Positions 10,468 through 20,964 of a DNA stretch of 64,000 nt are shown here, piece after piece. A program made the position numbers and the translations under genes. Location of the stretch: NCBI RefSeq assembly GCF_000372725.1, contig NW_005201392.1:976251-1040250 (forward strand), written 5' to 3'. The DNA comes from Emiliania huxleyi CCMP1516 (taxonomy: Eukaryota; Haptophyta; Isochrysidales; Noelaerhabdaceae). The notes under the pieces are model-generated. The model was not told the origin of the DNA. It did no database searches and was given only the letters and a program-made list of their open reading frames with translations. The first letter of the stretch is position 1; each line of letters opens with the position of its first letter.

Positions 10468-13179
10468 GTGAAGCGTGCGTTGCAATCTGAGCGTGGATGG
10501 GCACACGACACGTTGGGCGTCGACGTGCGCGGGCCCGTAGTGCGTTCTCCGTTGGGTGTATGAGAGGACGACGCTCGGCGCGGCCGTTTTGCGTACACAT
10601 GATGCGGGCCCCCGCCCACGGCGATTTGGGAGTTTGGCCTTTTGCGCCGCGCGTTCACAGTGGCGCACACATGCAGTATAGACGCGCCTTTTCGCCAATT
10701 GGTCGCGACGAATTCGTGTGCGACGGGACACACTCTCGCGCCCGCTGCTCGGCTCGCCCGTGCGGAGCGGGTGTGGAGTGTGCGCGGTGCGGCGCGCACG
10801 TGCCGCGTCACCGTGTCTCCAGTCTCGACTCGCCACACACTCGTGTCCCTCGGTTACAAAAAAAAAAATTGCTTTCGAAGAAAAACGAGCACGCATATTC
10901 TCCCCCCTCCATTCTCTCCCCCTTGGCGCGGGCGCCCCTCTCCCCCCAGCTCTCGGTATCGCGTACTGCACGAGGCTACCGTGGGCCCCGCCTGCGCGCT
11001 GGGGGTTCCCTGCCCTGTCGGGCAGCCTAGCTCTGAACCTGGGGTAGCTACCTAATGCGGGGCGAATGAGTGATGAAGTTAGTGCCTTGGTGTGCCCGTT
11101 TCCCGTTATGGCTTCCCCTGGTCTCGCGACCATGAATGAGAGCTCTCACTCCCAGGGTACTCCCGCGTATCTGGATCCCTTATCCCCCCCCTCTTCCCCC
11201 CCCTTTCTCTCTCCGAGATGACCCGTGCTCTACGTGCCTAGGGTTGGTCTTCGGGGAGGGGGGATTGTCGGTGTGTCTTCGCGAGTTTTTCTCGCTGGAC
11301 GCCCAACAGCTTCGATGTCCCTCCTTAGCGCCCCGGGTAGAGCGTGGTCTCCCCTGGAGCCTGCCACGCCCGTTCTGTCTAAGCCCAGGGTTCAGCTTTC
11401 CAGTTGATCCTTATCGGACTGGTGAGTTCTTTCTCGCTGCCAGTGTGACGCCCCGGCAACATTGGCAGCGGTGCTACACACACTACGCCATCTTTCGTTT
11501 GAGTTTTAGGAGTGTTTTTTGTTAACAATTTTTACGGGCTAGCGATTTCGCAGTACATGCGCACTAGTGTGGCAGCGATAACGTCCCCGTGGCATGCTAA
11601 GGGGGCGCATGCGCACACCAGCCCCACGCGTCTGCCTCGCAACATCAGGGAGAGGACTCTTCCCAGCATCTCTTTGCGCTGTTCTCCCGTGACTCGCGCT
11701 GTCCCGTGGTGAATACGGAGGGGGGGGGTGTAGTCTCTCGCCACCTCCAGGAGTGTGCCCGGGGAGGCGCGGCTGCGGGGTGGATTGAGAAGTCTCAGAA
11801 TGCAGAGAAACTGCAGGCGTGGGCAGAGGCGCGCGCTGCAAGAAATTTTCGCCATCGTGTTTTTCTTTTTCTTCGTCGATATCCCATACTTCGACTCACA
11901 TCATGAACACATCTTCATTGCTGCGGTGTGAGTGTGCCCGGGGAGGCGCGGCTGCGGGGTGGATTGAGAAGGTCTCAGAATGCAGAGAAACTGCAGGCGT
12001 GGGCAGAGGCGCGCGCTGCAAGAAATTTTCGCCATCGTGTTTTTCTTTTTATGCTTATGGCAGTAAAAAGAAACGGAACTGCGTGCGGCAGGCGCGGGCT
12101 CGGTCGATATCCCATACTTCGACTCCCATCTTCATTGCTGCGGTGCGAGTGTGCCCGGGGAGGCGCGGCTGCGGGGTGGATTGAGAAGGTCTCAGAATGC
12201 AGAGAAACTGCAGGCGTGGGCAGAGGCGCGCGCTGCAGTTTCTCTGATCGGGCTGCTGGCGGTGTGAGCGCGGGACGGCGTGGTGAGGCGAGAGGCAGGC
12301 TATTGTTGTGGGGTGCGGGCTGCGTCGTGAGGCGTATGCGTGCCCATGGTGCTGTGTGTGCAAGCAGGCTGGCGGTCTGTGCAGCAGAGAGCGGTTGAGC
12401 GCGCGCGCGCGCTCGTGCGGGCGTGCGTGCGCGCAGCGTGCCACGCGCGCGCCTCGTGCAGTGCAGACAGGCGCGAGGCGGCAGGGGCGCATTGTGGAGC
12501 ACGCGGGCTGATGGTGCTGTATGCTGTGTGTGCAGGCAGGCTGACAGGCTGTGCATAAGACTGAGCGGATGAGCGCGCGTGCGGGTGCGTGCGTGCGTGC
12601 GCGCCTTGCGTGGTGCCGAATCTGCGTCGTACTCGCGGCGCGTCCCGGTACAGCCGCTTGTGAGATGCCTGAAGCAGGGTGCAGAGCCTGCACAGGGCGC
12701 AAAAAGGCGAGGTAGTGCTGGTGAGGTGTGCTGCGGCGCGCGCGTCGCGGCGTGAGTGGATATGCGGCTTGCTCTGGTGGTGCGAGGGGCGCGTGGCTGG
12801 TGCGGGCGGCGCGGGACGGCCATGGGGCGCCAGCACAGGGCAGACGCACATGAGACACAGGCTTCTGGGCGCTACGCGTGTTTGCGTGCGCGCGGGGACG
12901 TACGCGCAGTTTTCACGCGGTGTGCGTGGAGAAGGGCATGAGGGGCGCCGGCCGCGCGTGTATTGGCGTGTGAGAGTGCGTGGTGCCCGAAGGCGACGGG
13001 GCCCGAAGGCAGGGAGGAGTCTTCCGAGCCTCGCAACAACGAGACTTCAAAGAAACCTGTCCCTCGGTTACAAACTCACCGAGGCTGGGCGAGTGGGACC
13101 TGGCTCCTGCGTCCTGGGACACCCTCGCCAGCGAGACACATAACCGATAACGGTACAGCAAGTGCGGTACAGCAAGTGC
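10468..13179. other. Intergenic region with tandem repeats
   Basis: No gene is supported across 2.7 kb. It holds a tandem array at 11751-12245 and G/C-rich alternating tracts (gcgtgcgtgcgcg) at about 12400-12620. The 16-mer GTCCCTCGGTTACAAA occurs at about 10843 and again at about 13061. Confidence 0.45.
11751..12245. repeat. Tandem array of a roughly 180-215 bp unit, 2.6 copies
   Basis: Units begin at about 11751, 11931 and 12148 with gagtgtgcccggggaggcg. They share the blocks GGGTGGATTGAGAAG, CTCAGAATGCAGAGAAACTG and GCGTGGGCAGAGGCGCGCG. Unit 2 is longer than unit 1 by an insertion after the TTTTTCTTTTT tract. Unit 3 is cut short at about 12245. Near-identity between units points to recent duplication. 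Confidence 0.85.
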
Positions 13180-14452
13180 TCAGGCCTTTTCTTGCGGTGG
13201 ACGCTCCGCTGCCGCCAGGATCCACTCGGCCACAGCCGCCGCCACCTCCTCGAAGCCTGGCTCTGTCGTCAGCGCGTGCCACATACCGAGAGACGTGAGG
13301 CGCTTCAGTGCACTGTGTGCCAGAGGCGCGCCTTTCATCTGGACCTCGCCCTCCGCGCTGCCGCCAATCAACACCAGTGCGCTGGAGCCGGCGCACGCAC
13401 ACCGCTCGTACACGGCCAGCGAGCCGAGTGGCTCTGTGAAGGTGTCGGCCTTGGAGTGGATGGCGAGGAGGTTGCCTATTAGAGCGACAGGAGCCCAGTG
13501 TGTGGAAGGGGAGGCTCGTATGGAGAGCGCGCGGGCGAGGAGCGGTCTTGCCGCAGCGCAGCTTCTCGAGCGAAGCGGGTCCGCCGCGCGCCATCATTGA
13601 TTCGGTCACTTTGACAAACTCACAGCTCACGCGCACACGGAATGATCGCGTCCAGTTCAGCGGGTCAGCCTGCAGCTCCGCCTCCATGTGAGGGTGCACC
13701 GCGCTCTTTGCACGAGCCACGATGGGCAGCCTCGGCACCAGGCGCGAGAGCGAGTGCATCAGCGGCACGAGGTGGCCGTTGCGGAGGCCGAGCCACCGGC
13801 AGAAGTACTCATCGCGGATGGCGGTGAGGGATATCATTGGGGCGAGGAGCACCAGCCCCCGCGGGGGCCGTGACGTGGCGAGCATCTGCGCAGCTCGCAC
13901 CGCGACGCCGCCGCCCATGGAGATGCCGACCCAAAAGACGGGGGTTCCCGCGGGGAGAGAGGCGCAAAAGGTCTCGTGCACGAGGAGCAGATCGCGGCAC
14001 AGGTCGTCGAACTGGTCAATGTAGCAGCGAACGCCGGGCTCGAGGCTCTCACTAGAGCCGTGAGACTGGTGGTCGTACCCCAGGATGCTGATGCCCGCCC
14101 TACGCATGATGTCAAGCGCAGAGTCCTCGTATCGGTCCCGCAGTCCGCCGTCGCACGTCGTGCGCAGAAACTCAAAGCGGCAGGATACGCCAACGCCATG
14201 CACCAGAATCGCGGCCGCTTTCGGGTGCTGCGCGTCAAATCGGAAAGTCGCCAGGCGCACACCCTGCTCGGTGAGCACGGAGCCGCGCTCCATGCCCGGG
14301 ACCTTTGGCCACAGTTTGTCAGGGTCCACGGAGGCAGCTTTTTTTGTTCGCCGTTTAAGGCGCTGCTTGTGCGCCACCGCATAGGCCACGAGCAGCACAG
14401 TCAGGCCGACGGTGAGCTTGCTCATCTCGGCCGCCCAGCCGGGGTCGGTCAT
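13180..14452 (-). CDS. Membrane-anchored alpha/beta hydrolase, monoacylglycerol-lipase-like
   Basis: This is a serine hydrolase of the monoacylglycerol lipase / S33-type alpha/beta hydrolase group. From the ATG at 14452 (MTDPGWAAEMSKL) there is an early hydrophobic stretch (LTVGLTVLLVAYAVAH) followed by basic residues, as in an N-terminal membrane anchor. Then come the oxyanion strand ILVHGVGVSCRFEF, the LGYDHQSHGSSES motif, and the nucleophile elbow WVGISMGGG (GxSxG serine). The acid residue is likely in AIHSKADTFTEP and the catalytic histidine in MWHALTTEP near the end at 13180. A frame change occurs near 13530-13560. It is either a short intron or an indel, and I could not fix the boundary. 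An earlier ATG at 14494 is possible. Confidence 0.78.
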
Positions 14453-15074
14453 CGAGCCCCAGCGACCAAGCCGAAGGGAGGATGCGTTAAACATATGGCT
14501 TTCGGAAAGTGAGGCTCTGGGTGCTCGTTGGCCAGCCAAGCGGACAGTGTCGGGCTTGGAGCTTCGCTGCAAACAAAAGAACTCTCTCTCGCAGTACACA
14601 GGCTCGAAAAGAACACGCAAAACAAGTTCCACGACCATGTCATTTTGGTAATTTAAAACGAAAATCAAATCTTGGTGGTTTGACGATGTGCACGTTTGGC
14701 TTTGTGCATTGTGGGGGGGAGCAGCTAAGTCAGCTCACGGCTACGGTGATCGAGACAGGAAATGTTGCTAGAAACCTAGAGACTTCAACACACCTCTAAC
14801 TCTGGCCACTCTGCGGTCTCACTCCGGAGCCCAGCCTGCGCGTCTCTCCTCCCCAGCTCCTCCTCAGAGCTCCTCTCGCTCTCCTGACGCGGAAGTTGAA
14901 AGCTCGGCCATCTGCGGGGAGGGCGACGCGGCTGAGCGAGAGAGGAGTAGCTGCTGCGGTAAGGCTGGCGGGGATTCGATGGAGGCAAGGGAGTGCCAGA
15001 CAGTGGAAGTGAGGCCGGCAGGGAGGTGAAGCGCATGTGAAAGCGCATCTCTGGCGACGGGGGTGGCGCGCACC
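14453..15074. other. Intergenic region
   Basis: This spacer lies between the hydrolase start and the RAMP4 stop, both on the minus strand. I see no open frame with protein character and no repeat. Confidence 0.5.
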
Positions 15075-15511
15075 TTACTTCGCAACCTTGTTGATGAGCT
15101 GGAGCAGAGTCGACCCAAAGATCACAAACATGAAGAAGCCGAGCAGGAGCTTGGACACTGGGAGCTTGTCCTTGCGTCGCTGCAGGGCGCAGAGCGCGCG
15201 ATCAGAGCGCAGGACGGCCGGGTCACGCGCGAGGGTCGCCGCGAGGGCAGGTCGCAAAGGCAGCGGCGCGGGAGCGACGGGGACTGCAGTGTGTCCACAC
15301 ACACGTGCGTGTGCGCAGAGGCAGACGCCAGCGCTCGCCTCCTCTGACGGATTTGAGATCTGGCCGCGCTTGGTGACATTGCCGGCAACCTTCTTGTCGC
15401 CACTGACGCGGCGGCGCTGGGCGGTGGCGGCGGAGACCTACAGGTGTCCATTGCGCGGCGTGGACGGAGCGCGCGCGCGCCACGCCGTGGGCCAGCGTGT
15501 TTGGTTGCCAT
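15075..15511 (-). CDS. RAMP4/SERP1-like ER translocon-associated protein
   Basis: This is a small tail-anchored protein that binds the Sec61 translocon in the ER membrane. The last exon (15075-15179) encodes RRKDKLPVSK and then the hydrophobic anchor LLLGFFMFVIFGSTLLQLI, very close in pattern to plant and animal RAMP4. The middle exon (15339-15437) has the family signature NVTKRGQI. The first exon would be MATKH from 15511. Both introns start with GC in this model (15180-15338 and 15438-15496), and each acceptor is a clear pyrimidine-AG. The total is 72 residues, typical for the family. The first exon's donor is the weakest point. Confidence 0.85.
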
Positions 15512-15739
15512 CGCAAAAAAGAAATGGAAGGTGCTCTACAGCCAAACCGCCGAGAAGGCAGTGACTCAAAGAGGTCGAGTCGCACTAATGGGGTGTCTCC
15601 TAGCTTACTAGAGCTCTGGTGGACGGCCCTGACTATCCCTGACACACAGGGAGTCACTCTGATGGCACACAACACCCTATAACTGCGTCATGACCAGCCT
15701 GCCATGCGTCGCCGATGCCGCATTCATCGCTGTGCTTGT

Positions 15740-16035
15740 TTAGCACGCGGTGGACTGTCGGCTGCGAGGACGGTCGCATTTGCGCGAGGCGAGGCGAGCA
15801 TTCAGACGCGTTGTCTGCGCCATGACTCGCGCCAGCGCTTGCGGGAGCTCCTGGCTGAGCGTTGAGTCCAAGCGAGTTGCGCTGGCCACGATCGCTGCGC
15901 CAAGCCGAGCTGACGCGCCGAGGCGCCGGCCAGTCGCAGCCGTGAGGCATGCCACAGCAGCAGAGGCACCTGCCACCCCCATTGGGCGGGCAGACAGAAG
16001 GCCAGGGCAGCACTGGCAAGTGCAACGCGCCTCAT
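15740..16035 (-). CDS. Possible small secreted or membrane hypothetical protein
   Basis: I do not recognise this. A minus-strand frame from 16035 begins MRRVALASAALAFCLPAQWG, which looks like a signal peptide. A second frame to a stop at about 15740 reads ASARLGAAIVASATRLDSTL and then LPQALARVMAQTTRLNARLA. The two would need a short intron or an indel near 15980, where AG occurs before GTGCCTCTGC. The length and lack of homologous motifs make this tentative. Confidence 0.25.
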
Positions 16036-16697
16036 GTCGGAGAGCGACCGTGCCTCGTTCGCGGCTTATGATGTAGAGTTTGTTGTAGAGATTTCACGTT
16101 GTGGAGCGCCTCTACATCGCTCTACAACGGAGGCACATCGTCACGCGGCGGATGTAGAGCTCTACAGCTCTACAGCGCTCTCCAGCACTCTACATCTCTA
16201 TCTACAGCTCGCTGCGCTCTCACTCTACACCCTCCCTCATCAGACAGTCTTGTCCACGACATTGGAGCCAGGTGTGGGACGTGCGTGTGTGAAGTGCTTG
16301 CTGGCAGCTGTGTGTGTGTGGGGTGGATGGACGCGAGAAAGAATAGCTGCGTCCGCGGTCCGCCGGCCGCTTTCATGGAGGCAACACCGATGCGAGTCGA
16401 CTGGTGTGAGTGTGAATCAGTGTGTCGTCGTGATGTCGTATTCAAGAGCACCCACTCGCTCACCCCACACAGGTACAGGTACAGGTGCAGGTTTCCACCG
16501 CAACTTCCTTCCGGTTCGACTTCGAGCCGATTTGGGGAAAGGATAGGAAAGGGGATGTCCCTCCCATACCATCAATCCAAACTTCAAACATACAATTTGT
16601 GCGAAGTGATGCTGTCGATGCGTACGCTGACGACGACGTGGGGCCGTGGGACCCGCAACTGCAGCAACGCATCAAGGATGCACTGGCGCCCCCCTGA
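16034..16697 (+). CDS. Possible small hypothetical gene
   Basis: An ATG at 16034 opens MSESDRASFAAYDV. The sequence then enters the TCTACA repeat. A well-composed frame resumes after a GTACAG-rich acceptor-like stretch at about 16495. It reads FDFEPIWGKDRKGDVPPIPS and later VGPWDPQLQQRIKDALAPP, with a stop at 16697. The last piece looks like a true C-terminal exon. Joining it to 16034 is inference, and no family is recognised. Confidence 0.3.
16070..16240. repeat. TCTACA/TGTAGA repeat with inverted copies
   Basis: The hexamer TCTACA and its complement TGTAGA occur many times within 170 bases (for example tagagctctacagctctacag). This gives several small direct and inverted repeats able to form hairpins. 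Confidence 0.75.
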
Positions 16698-17143
16698 GAT
16701 TGATTGAGATGCAGATGAGCTCGCCAAGCTCGCGCACATGTGTTTCGTCGGTCGGCCGTCCTCTTCACACATCTCATTGAGATTGTTATCCAAATTCCAT
16801 GTTCACAGCAATTGTCTCCCCCTTTTTTTCACCACCTGAGATCCCGAATCTCAGCCCTGCAATTATGACCCCAACTGCCCCTGCCCTGCCCTGCCCTGCC
16901 CTGCCGCACTGCCCTGCCCGCACTGCCGCACAACTGCCCTGCCCGATCCCCTACCTGCCCCGGGTGTGAAACCCACACTGCCCTGCCCAGCCCAAACCAC
17001 ACTGCCGGGGTGTTAATACCTGCCCGCTCGCGAGGTCTCGGAGAAACTTGTCGCCCCTCTATGGCCGCCGCGTTCGCAAGACCCGCGAGACGTCCACACA
17101 GGGGTCCGGCCAGGGGCTGCTGCTGCACCCGCACCGTCGATCG
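16698..17143. repeat. Spacer with CTGCC pentamer repeat
   Basis: Between about 16873 and 16990 the plus strand repeats CTGCCCTGCC-type words. No gene is seen before the sulfotransferase frame. An upstream exon of that gene could be hidden here. Confidence 0.6.
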
Positions 17144-18127
17144 ATGGACCGCGCGGCCGACGGCTGGCGCGTCGTCCACGCCGGCCGCCTTCGCACGCCG
17201 CCTCCGCTGCCCGAGACGCTGAAAGCCGATTGGGAGGCCGTCTTCTCGATGGGCTGCTCCGAGCGCCATCGCGTGCTGCGGCCGCTCGTCACCGGCTGCG
17301 GCCGCTCGGGCACGCACGCAGCGACGGCGATGCTCGCTCGCGCGGGACTCAACGCCGTGCACGAGAACGGCCACTTGGGCGACAATACGGTCTTCGTCTC
17401 GTGGCCCGCCGCAGCATATGAGCGCTCGGCAACGTATTGGCGCGGCTGGCAGTGTTTCGCTCCGATCGTCAAGGTGCATCGGGAGCCGCTAAACGCAATC
17501 TCATCCATCGCCAGCGGCTTCAATGCCCACGGCGTCTGTGGCAGCGGCAAGCGGAGCGCGACGAGCAGCACCACTGTCAACGGCAGCAAGGTGCCCGACG
17601 TCAGCACAGCGAATGCGCGGCCGATGGACGAAGCCGGCTGGGATGCGGTGAGCTTTCAGCTCGCCAACCAGGTGATCTCGCTGCCGCTCGTCAACGAGAC
17701 GAACAACTTTGCGCAATGCTGCCGTCTGAGTCGCCACGAGCGAATCTTGCTCGCGCTCAACTATTGGGTCGGCTGGAATGAGCTTGCAGACAGCGTGGCG
17801 ACGCACTCCGTACCCATCGAGAGCCTGGCAGCCGACTCGTTCCAGTCGATTTGGTGCGCCTACTGCGGCGCCAGCGGAAATCGCTGCGCGTGCGATGCCC
17901 GCTCGCTGTCGACCAACGCCACCAACGTGGCCGAGTCGCGCCCAGACCACAACTTGAGCTCGACGGAGGTGCGCGGCGTGCCTCTGACGTGGCAGGAGCT
18001 CTATGCGATCGATGCGACCGCAGCGAAGCAGGCCGCAGCGCTGGCGCGCGCCTACGGCTACCCCGGGCCGTGGATTGCTGCCGCTGATAAGCGTGTGGAC
18101 GGGACGAACGGAGGAGAAGTTAGTTAG
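17144..18127 (+). CDS. Sulfotransferase-like protein (P-loop, PAPS-dependent type)
   Basis: The product looks like a PAPS-dependent sulfotransferase. From the ATG at 17144 (MDRAADGWRVVHAGR) it is 327 residues. The 5'-phosphosulfate loop is LVTGCGRSGTHAATAMLARA, and the 3'-phosphate segment is IVKVHREPLNAISSIASGF. Several cysteines in the second half (WCAYCGASGNRCACDA) suggest disulfides and a luminal setting. The frame is open about 100 bases upstream without an ATG, so the N-terminus, including any signal anchor, may lie in an earlier exon. The substrate (glycan or small molecule) cannot be told from sequence. Confidence 0.65.
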   Translation: MDRAADGWRVVHAGRLRTPPPLPETLKADWEAVFSMGCSERHRVLRPLVTGCGRSGTHAATAMLARAGLNAVHENGHLGDNTVFVSWPAAAYERSATYWRGWQCFAPIVKVHREPLNAISSIASGFNAHGVCGSGKRSATSSTTVNGSKVPDVSTANARPMDEAGWDAVSFQLANQVISLPLVNETNNFAQCCRLSRHERILLALNYWVGWNELADSVATHSVPIESLAADSFQSIWCAYCGASGNRCACDARSLSTNATNVAESRPDHNLSSTEVRGVPLTWQELYAIDATAAKQAAALARAYGYPGPWIAAADKRVDGTNGGEVS

Positions 18128-18590
18128 TAAGGAGGCGAAAGCCGCCCGGTCCATGCTCACATGGCTAGCCCTGTGGACGCCGGCACGGTATTGATGCACG
18201 ACGGGCGATGACGGTCACAGAGACTGAGCGTCTCTGAGTGCACGCACACGCACACACACACACACACACACATGCATGTGCATGTGTATGCATGAGTATG
18301 TGCTGAAGGTGAAGAGAGAGCGCCGGGGGCTCCGGACTGGACACCAGCGCGGTAATGCGTATGGGTGGACGCTAGCGACAGGAGCTGACGGCACATGCTT
18401 GGAGCGCAGACACACAGCCCGCGAGCGATGGCCGATGCGTCTACCCAACTGCCTTCGACCGCAGGGGCCAGGGCGGGCGGTGGCAGCGGAGCGGCGGCGG
18501 AGGTGGAGGAGGAGGCGGAGGAGGAGGCAGAGAAGGCAAGGAGGCGGAGAGCCAGCATAACAAAAAGAAACTCTCCTCCGGCCCGCAAAA
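18128..18590. other. Intergenic region with (CA)n and a dispersed repeat
   Basis: A CA microsatellite sits at about 18243-18272. The segment 18329-18375 (core GGACTGGACACCAGCGCGGT) matches 58627-58665 apart from a seven-base insertion, so it is a dispersed repeat. No coding frame is supported. Confidence 0.55.
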
Positions 18591-20964
18591 ATGGCCGGCT
18601 CGGCCAGCCCACCGGTGCGAGACGTACGAGACGAGGACTGGGTCACGCTCGGGGGGGACGAGCTCGCGGACGTGTACGCCCTCCCCGCCGAGGACTACGC
18701 TGGCGGCGAGCGCGAGCAGCTCTCCTCGGCGCTCGGCCGGCTCCTCGGCCTGCTGCAGGCCGAGGATGAGCCCTCGCAATCGTACACGCCTTTTGAGGAG
18801 GAGGCCGACGCTGCCGATGCGGTCGCGGCGGAGGCGGCCGCGGTCGCCGCGGCCGCCGCGGCCATGGCGGCGCGGGCCCAGCGCGCGCTGGCCGCCTCGC
18901 AGGCGCGCGTGCGCCAGCTGTGCGCCTGCTGTGACGAAGCCGCCGCGGAGGCAGAGGCGCAGCGTGAGCGCGCGCGGCGGGTCCGCGCGCGCGCCTCCGC
19001 CCTCGAGGCGCAGCTGAGGGACATGCGAGCCGGCGCCGCGTCGCTTGTCGCGGAGGAGGCCGAGGCCGAAGCGGCCGTCGGCGCGCGGCGCGCGGCGCTG
19101 GCGGCCGAGGCGGGGGCGCTGCGCGCCCACGAGGAGGCGGCCGCCTCCGGCCGCGCGGAGGCGCGGAGCGCGCTCTCCGCGGCGATGGAGCGTGCCTCGG
19201 AGGCGGCCGCCCGCGCGGCCGCGGTGAGGGACGGCCCGATGCTCTCCGAGGCGGGATGGGAGGCGCGCCTTGCGGAGGTCGAGGCGGCGGCGGCCGAGGC
19301 GACGGCGGAGCTGGCAGCGGTGCAAGCGGCGGAGGCGGCTCGCGAGGCCGCGCGGGCCGCCTCGCTGCGGGAGGTGGTGGAGGCGGCGGAGCGGAACAGC
19401 GCGCTCGGCGCGATCGAGCTCGACGCGGCCGCCGCGCGCCTCGAGGCACTTGCGTACCGGAGGAGCGGTCTGGAAGCGCAGGCGCGGAGAGGCGGGAGAG
19501 GGGGGAGAGGCGGGAGAGGCGGGAGAGGCGGCGGCGGGGGGGGGGGGGGGGGGGCCTCCCCAGGGAGGGGCAATTTCTGGAAAAAGTGCCGGGAGGGAGG
19601 GAGGGAGGGATGGGGGAGGGGGAGGGGGGGGGGGGGTCGGGAGTGTCGGGTCTCACCGGGGTCCCCGAGCCCCGTCCCCAGGTGCATGAAGTCGAGGGGC
19701 AGCTCCACGCCGCCGAGACCGAGCTCGCCGCTGCGCGTGCCGGCTGCCGTCGAGGGCTGGAGCAAGACGACGGCGCTCACCGGGAAGCCGTTCGCCCGTA
19801 GGCACGCCCCGCCGCCGTCGAGAGTGCCACGCATGCAGATCGGCTGCGCTCCGCGGTTGTCGACGCGCGCGCAGCGCTCAGCGAGGAGCGGCGCGACACG
19901 CGCCGGCTGGTGGAGCAGGCGAGCGCTGCGGCGAGCGCCTCACTACGCCTTGCCGGGTCCGGGGCCGACGACGGCGACGCTCGCAGCGAGGACGACGCGC
20001 CGCCGTCGCCGTCGCCGTCGCCGTCGCCAGGGTCGCTCGAGGAGCAGTTGGCGGCGGCCACTGCAGGCACATCTCCCCACATCTCCCCATATCTCCCCAT
20101 ATCTCGCTGCAGGCACATTTCCCCACATCTCCCCACATCTCTCCCCATCTCCCCACATCTCCTTCAATCTCCCCATATCTCGCCGCAGACGTGGAGCGCT
20201 GGCGGACGCGCACCGAGGAGCTCGAGCTGCTTCGCGATGTGGTTGTCATCCACACCTCGCCCGACGGCAGCCGCGGCGCGCTCTGCGAGTACCAAAACGG
20301 CGGCCGGCGTGCCGGGCTCGAGTCGTTGCGCCGCGCCCTGGTCGGCGGCCGCTCGCGCCGGCTGACCTCGCCCATCGCGCGCACTGGGCCTCTCGCTGCG
20401 CTGCTGCGGCCGCTGCTGCGCACTTCCGGCTCCGCAAGCGGCGTGGCGCACGGCTCGCGCCCCCTCACCGCCGGCGCCGCTCTGCTGGGCGGCGGCTTTG
20501 GACTTGCCACTCTTGGCCCAGTCGGAGGGACGGCGCTCGCTGGTGCCGGAGCCGCCGCAGCGTACGTCGCGTCGAGCCGATCCCGCGAGTCGGGCGTGTT
20601 TGGTGGCAGCGCCACGGCCGACGACGTCGCCGTGCGTGCGCTTGCCCAAGCGGCCGCGGCAGCCGGCGGCGGCGATGACGAACACGCCAACGCGGCGGCC
20701 GCGGCCACCGGACAGGCCGAGGAGGTGGCGGCGGCGTCACTTCCGGCGGCGGGCGACGACGGCGACCAGTGCGGAAGCGACGACGGCGACGCCGCCGCCG
20801 TGGTCGCTGGCTCGGCGCCCGCCCTACAGCCACCAGGCGTCGCTGCTTTGGCAGCGGCGCATCCCCCCCCGGAGGTGGACAGGCTCGGGCTTCAGATCCG
20901 CATCGTCAGCGCCGACTCTGTCGAGGCGACTCTGCACTTCGCGCCGGCGGTCACTGCCAGCTGA
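18591..20964 (+). CDS. Alanine-rich coiled-coil protein of unknown function
   Basis: I do not recognise the family. Exon 1 (18591-19481) starts MAGSASPPVRDVRDEDWVTL. After an acidic N-terminus it becomes a long alanine/glutamate/arginine coiled coil (residues about 65 to 295). A G-rich intron follows, and the coil resumes at 19682 with VHEVEGQLHAAETELAAARA. After one more junction near 19800-19835 it continues with DARAALSEERRDTRRLVEQ. The intron 20067-20188 is GC-AG and made of CATCTCCCC repeats. The last exon (20189-20964) has DVERWRTRTEELELLRDVVV and then a less helical, glycine-rich tail with a weakly hydrophobic segment (GFGLATLGPVGGTALAGAGA). The second junction is not fully resolved. 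A scaffold or cytoskeletal role is only a guess. Confidence 0.6.
20067..20188 (+). repeat. Intronic CATCTCCCC tandem repeat
   Basis: This GC-AG intron is almost entirely tandem CATCTCCCC / CATATCTCCCC units and ends CTCGCCGCAG. An internal CTGCAG|GCACAT copy repeats the exon-intron boundary. The same repeat, always pyrimidine-rich in the sense of the gene, fills introns at about 28139-28186 and 49934-49975. Confidence 0.8.

Noticed and set aside
9640-10470. Alanine- and arginine-rich frames overlapping the glycine-rich gene in other phases
   Set aside because: GGC repeats read as glycine, alanine or arginine depending on phase. Only the glycine phase has a non-repetitive, protein-like C-terminus.
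13062-13085. CCTCGGT...ACCGAGG as a terminator-like hairpin
   Set aside because: A seven-base stem is too short to stand out in GC-rich sequence, and rho-independent terminators are not expected here.
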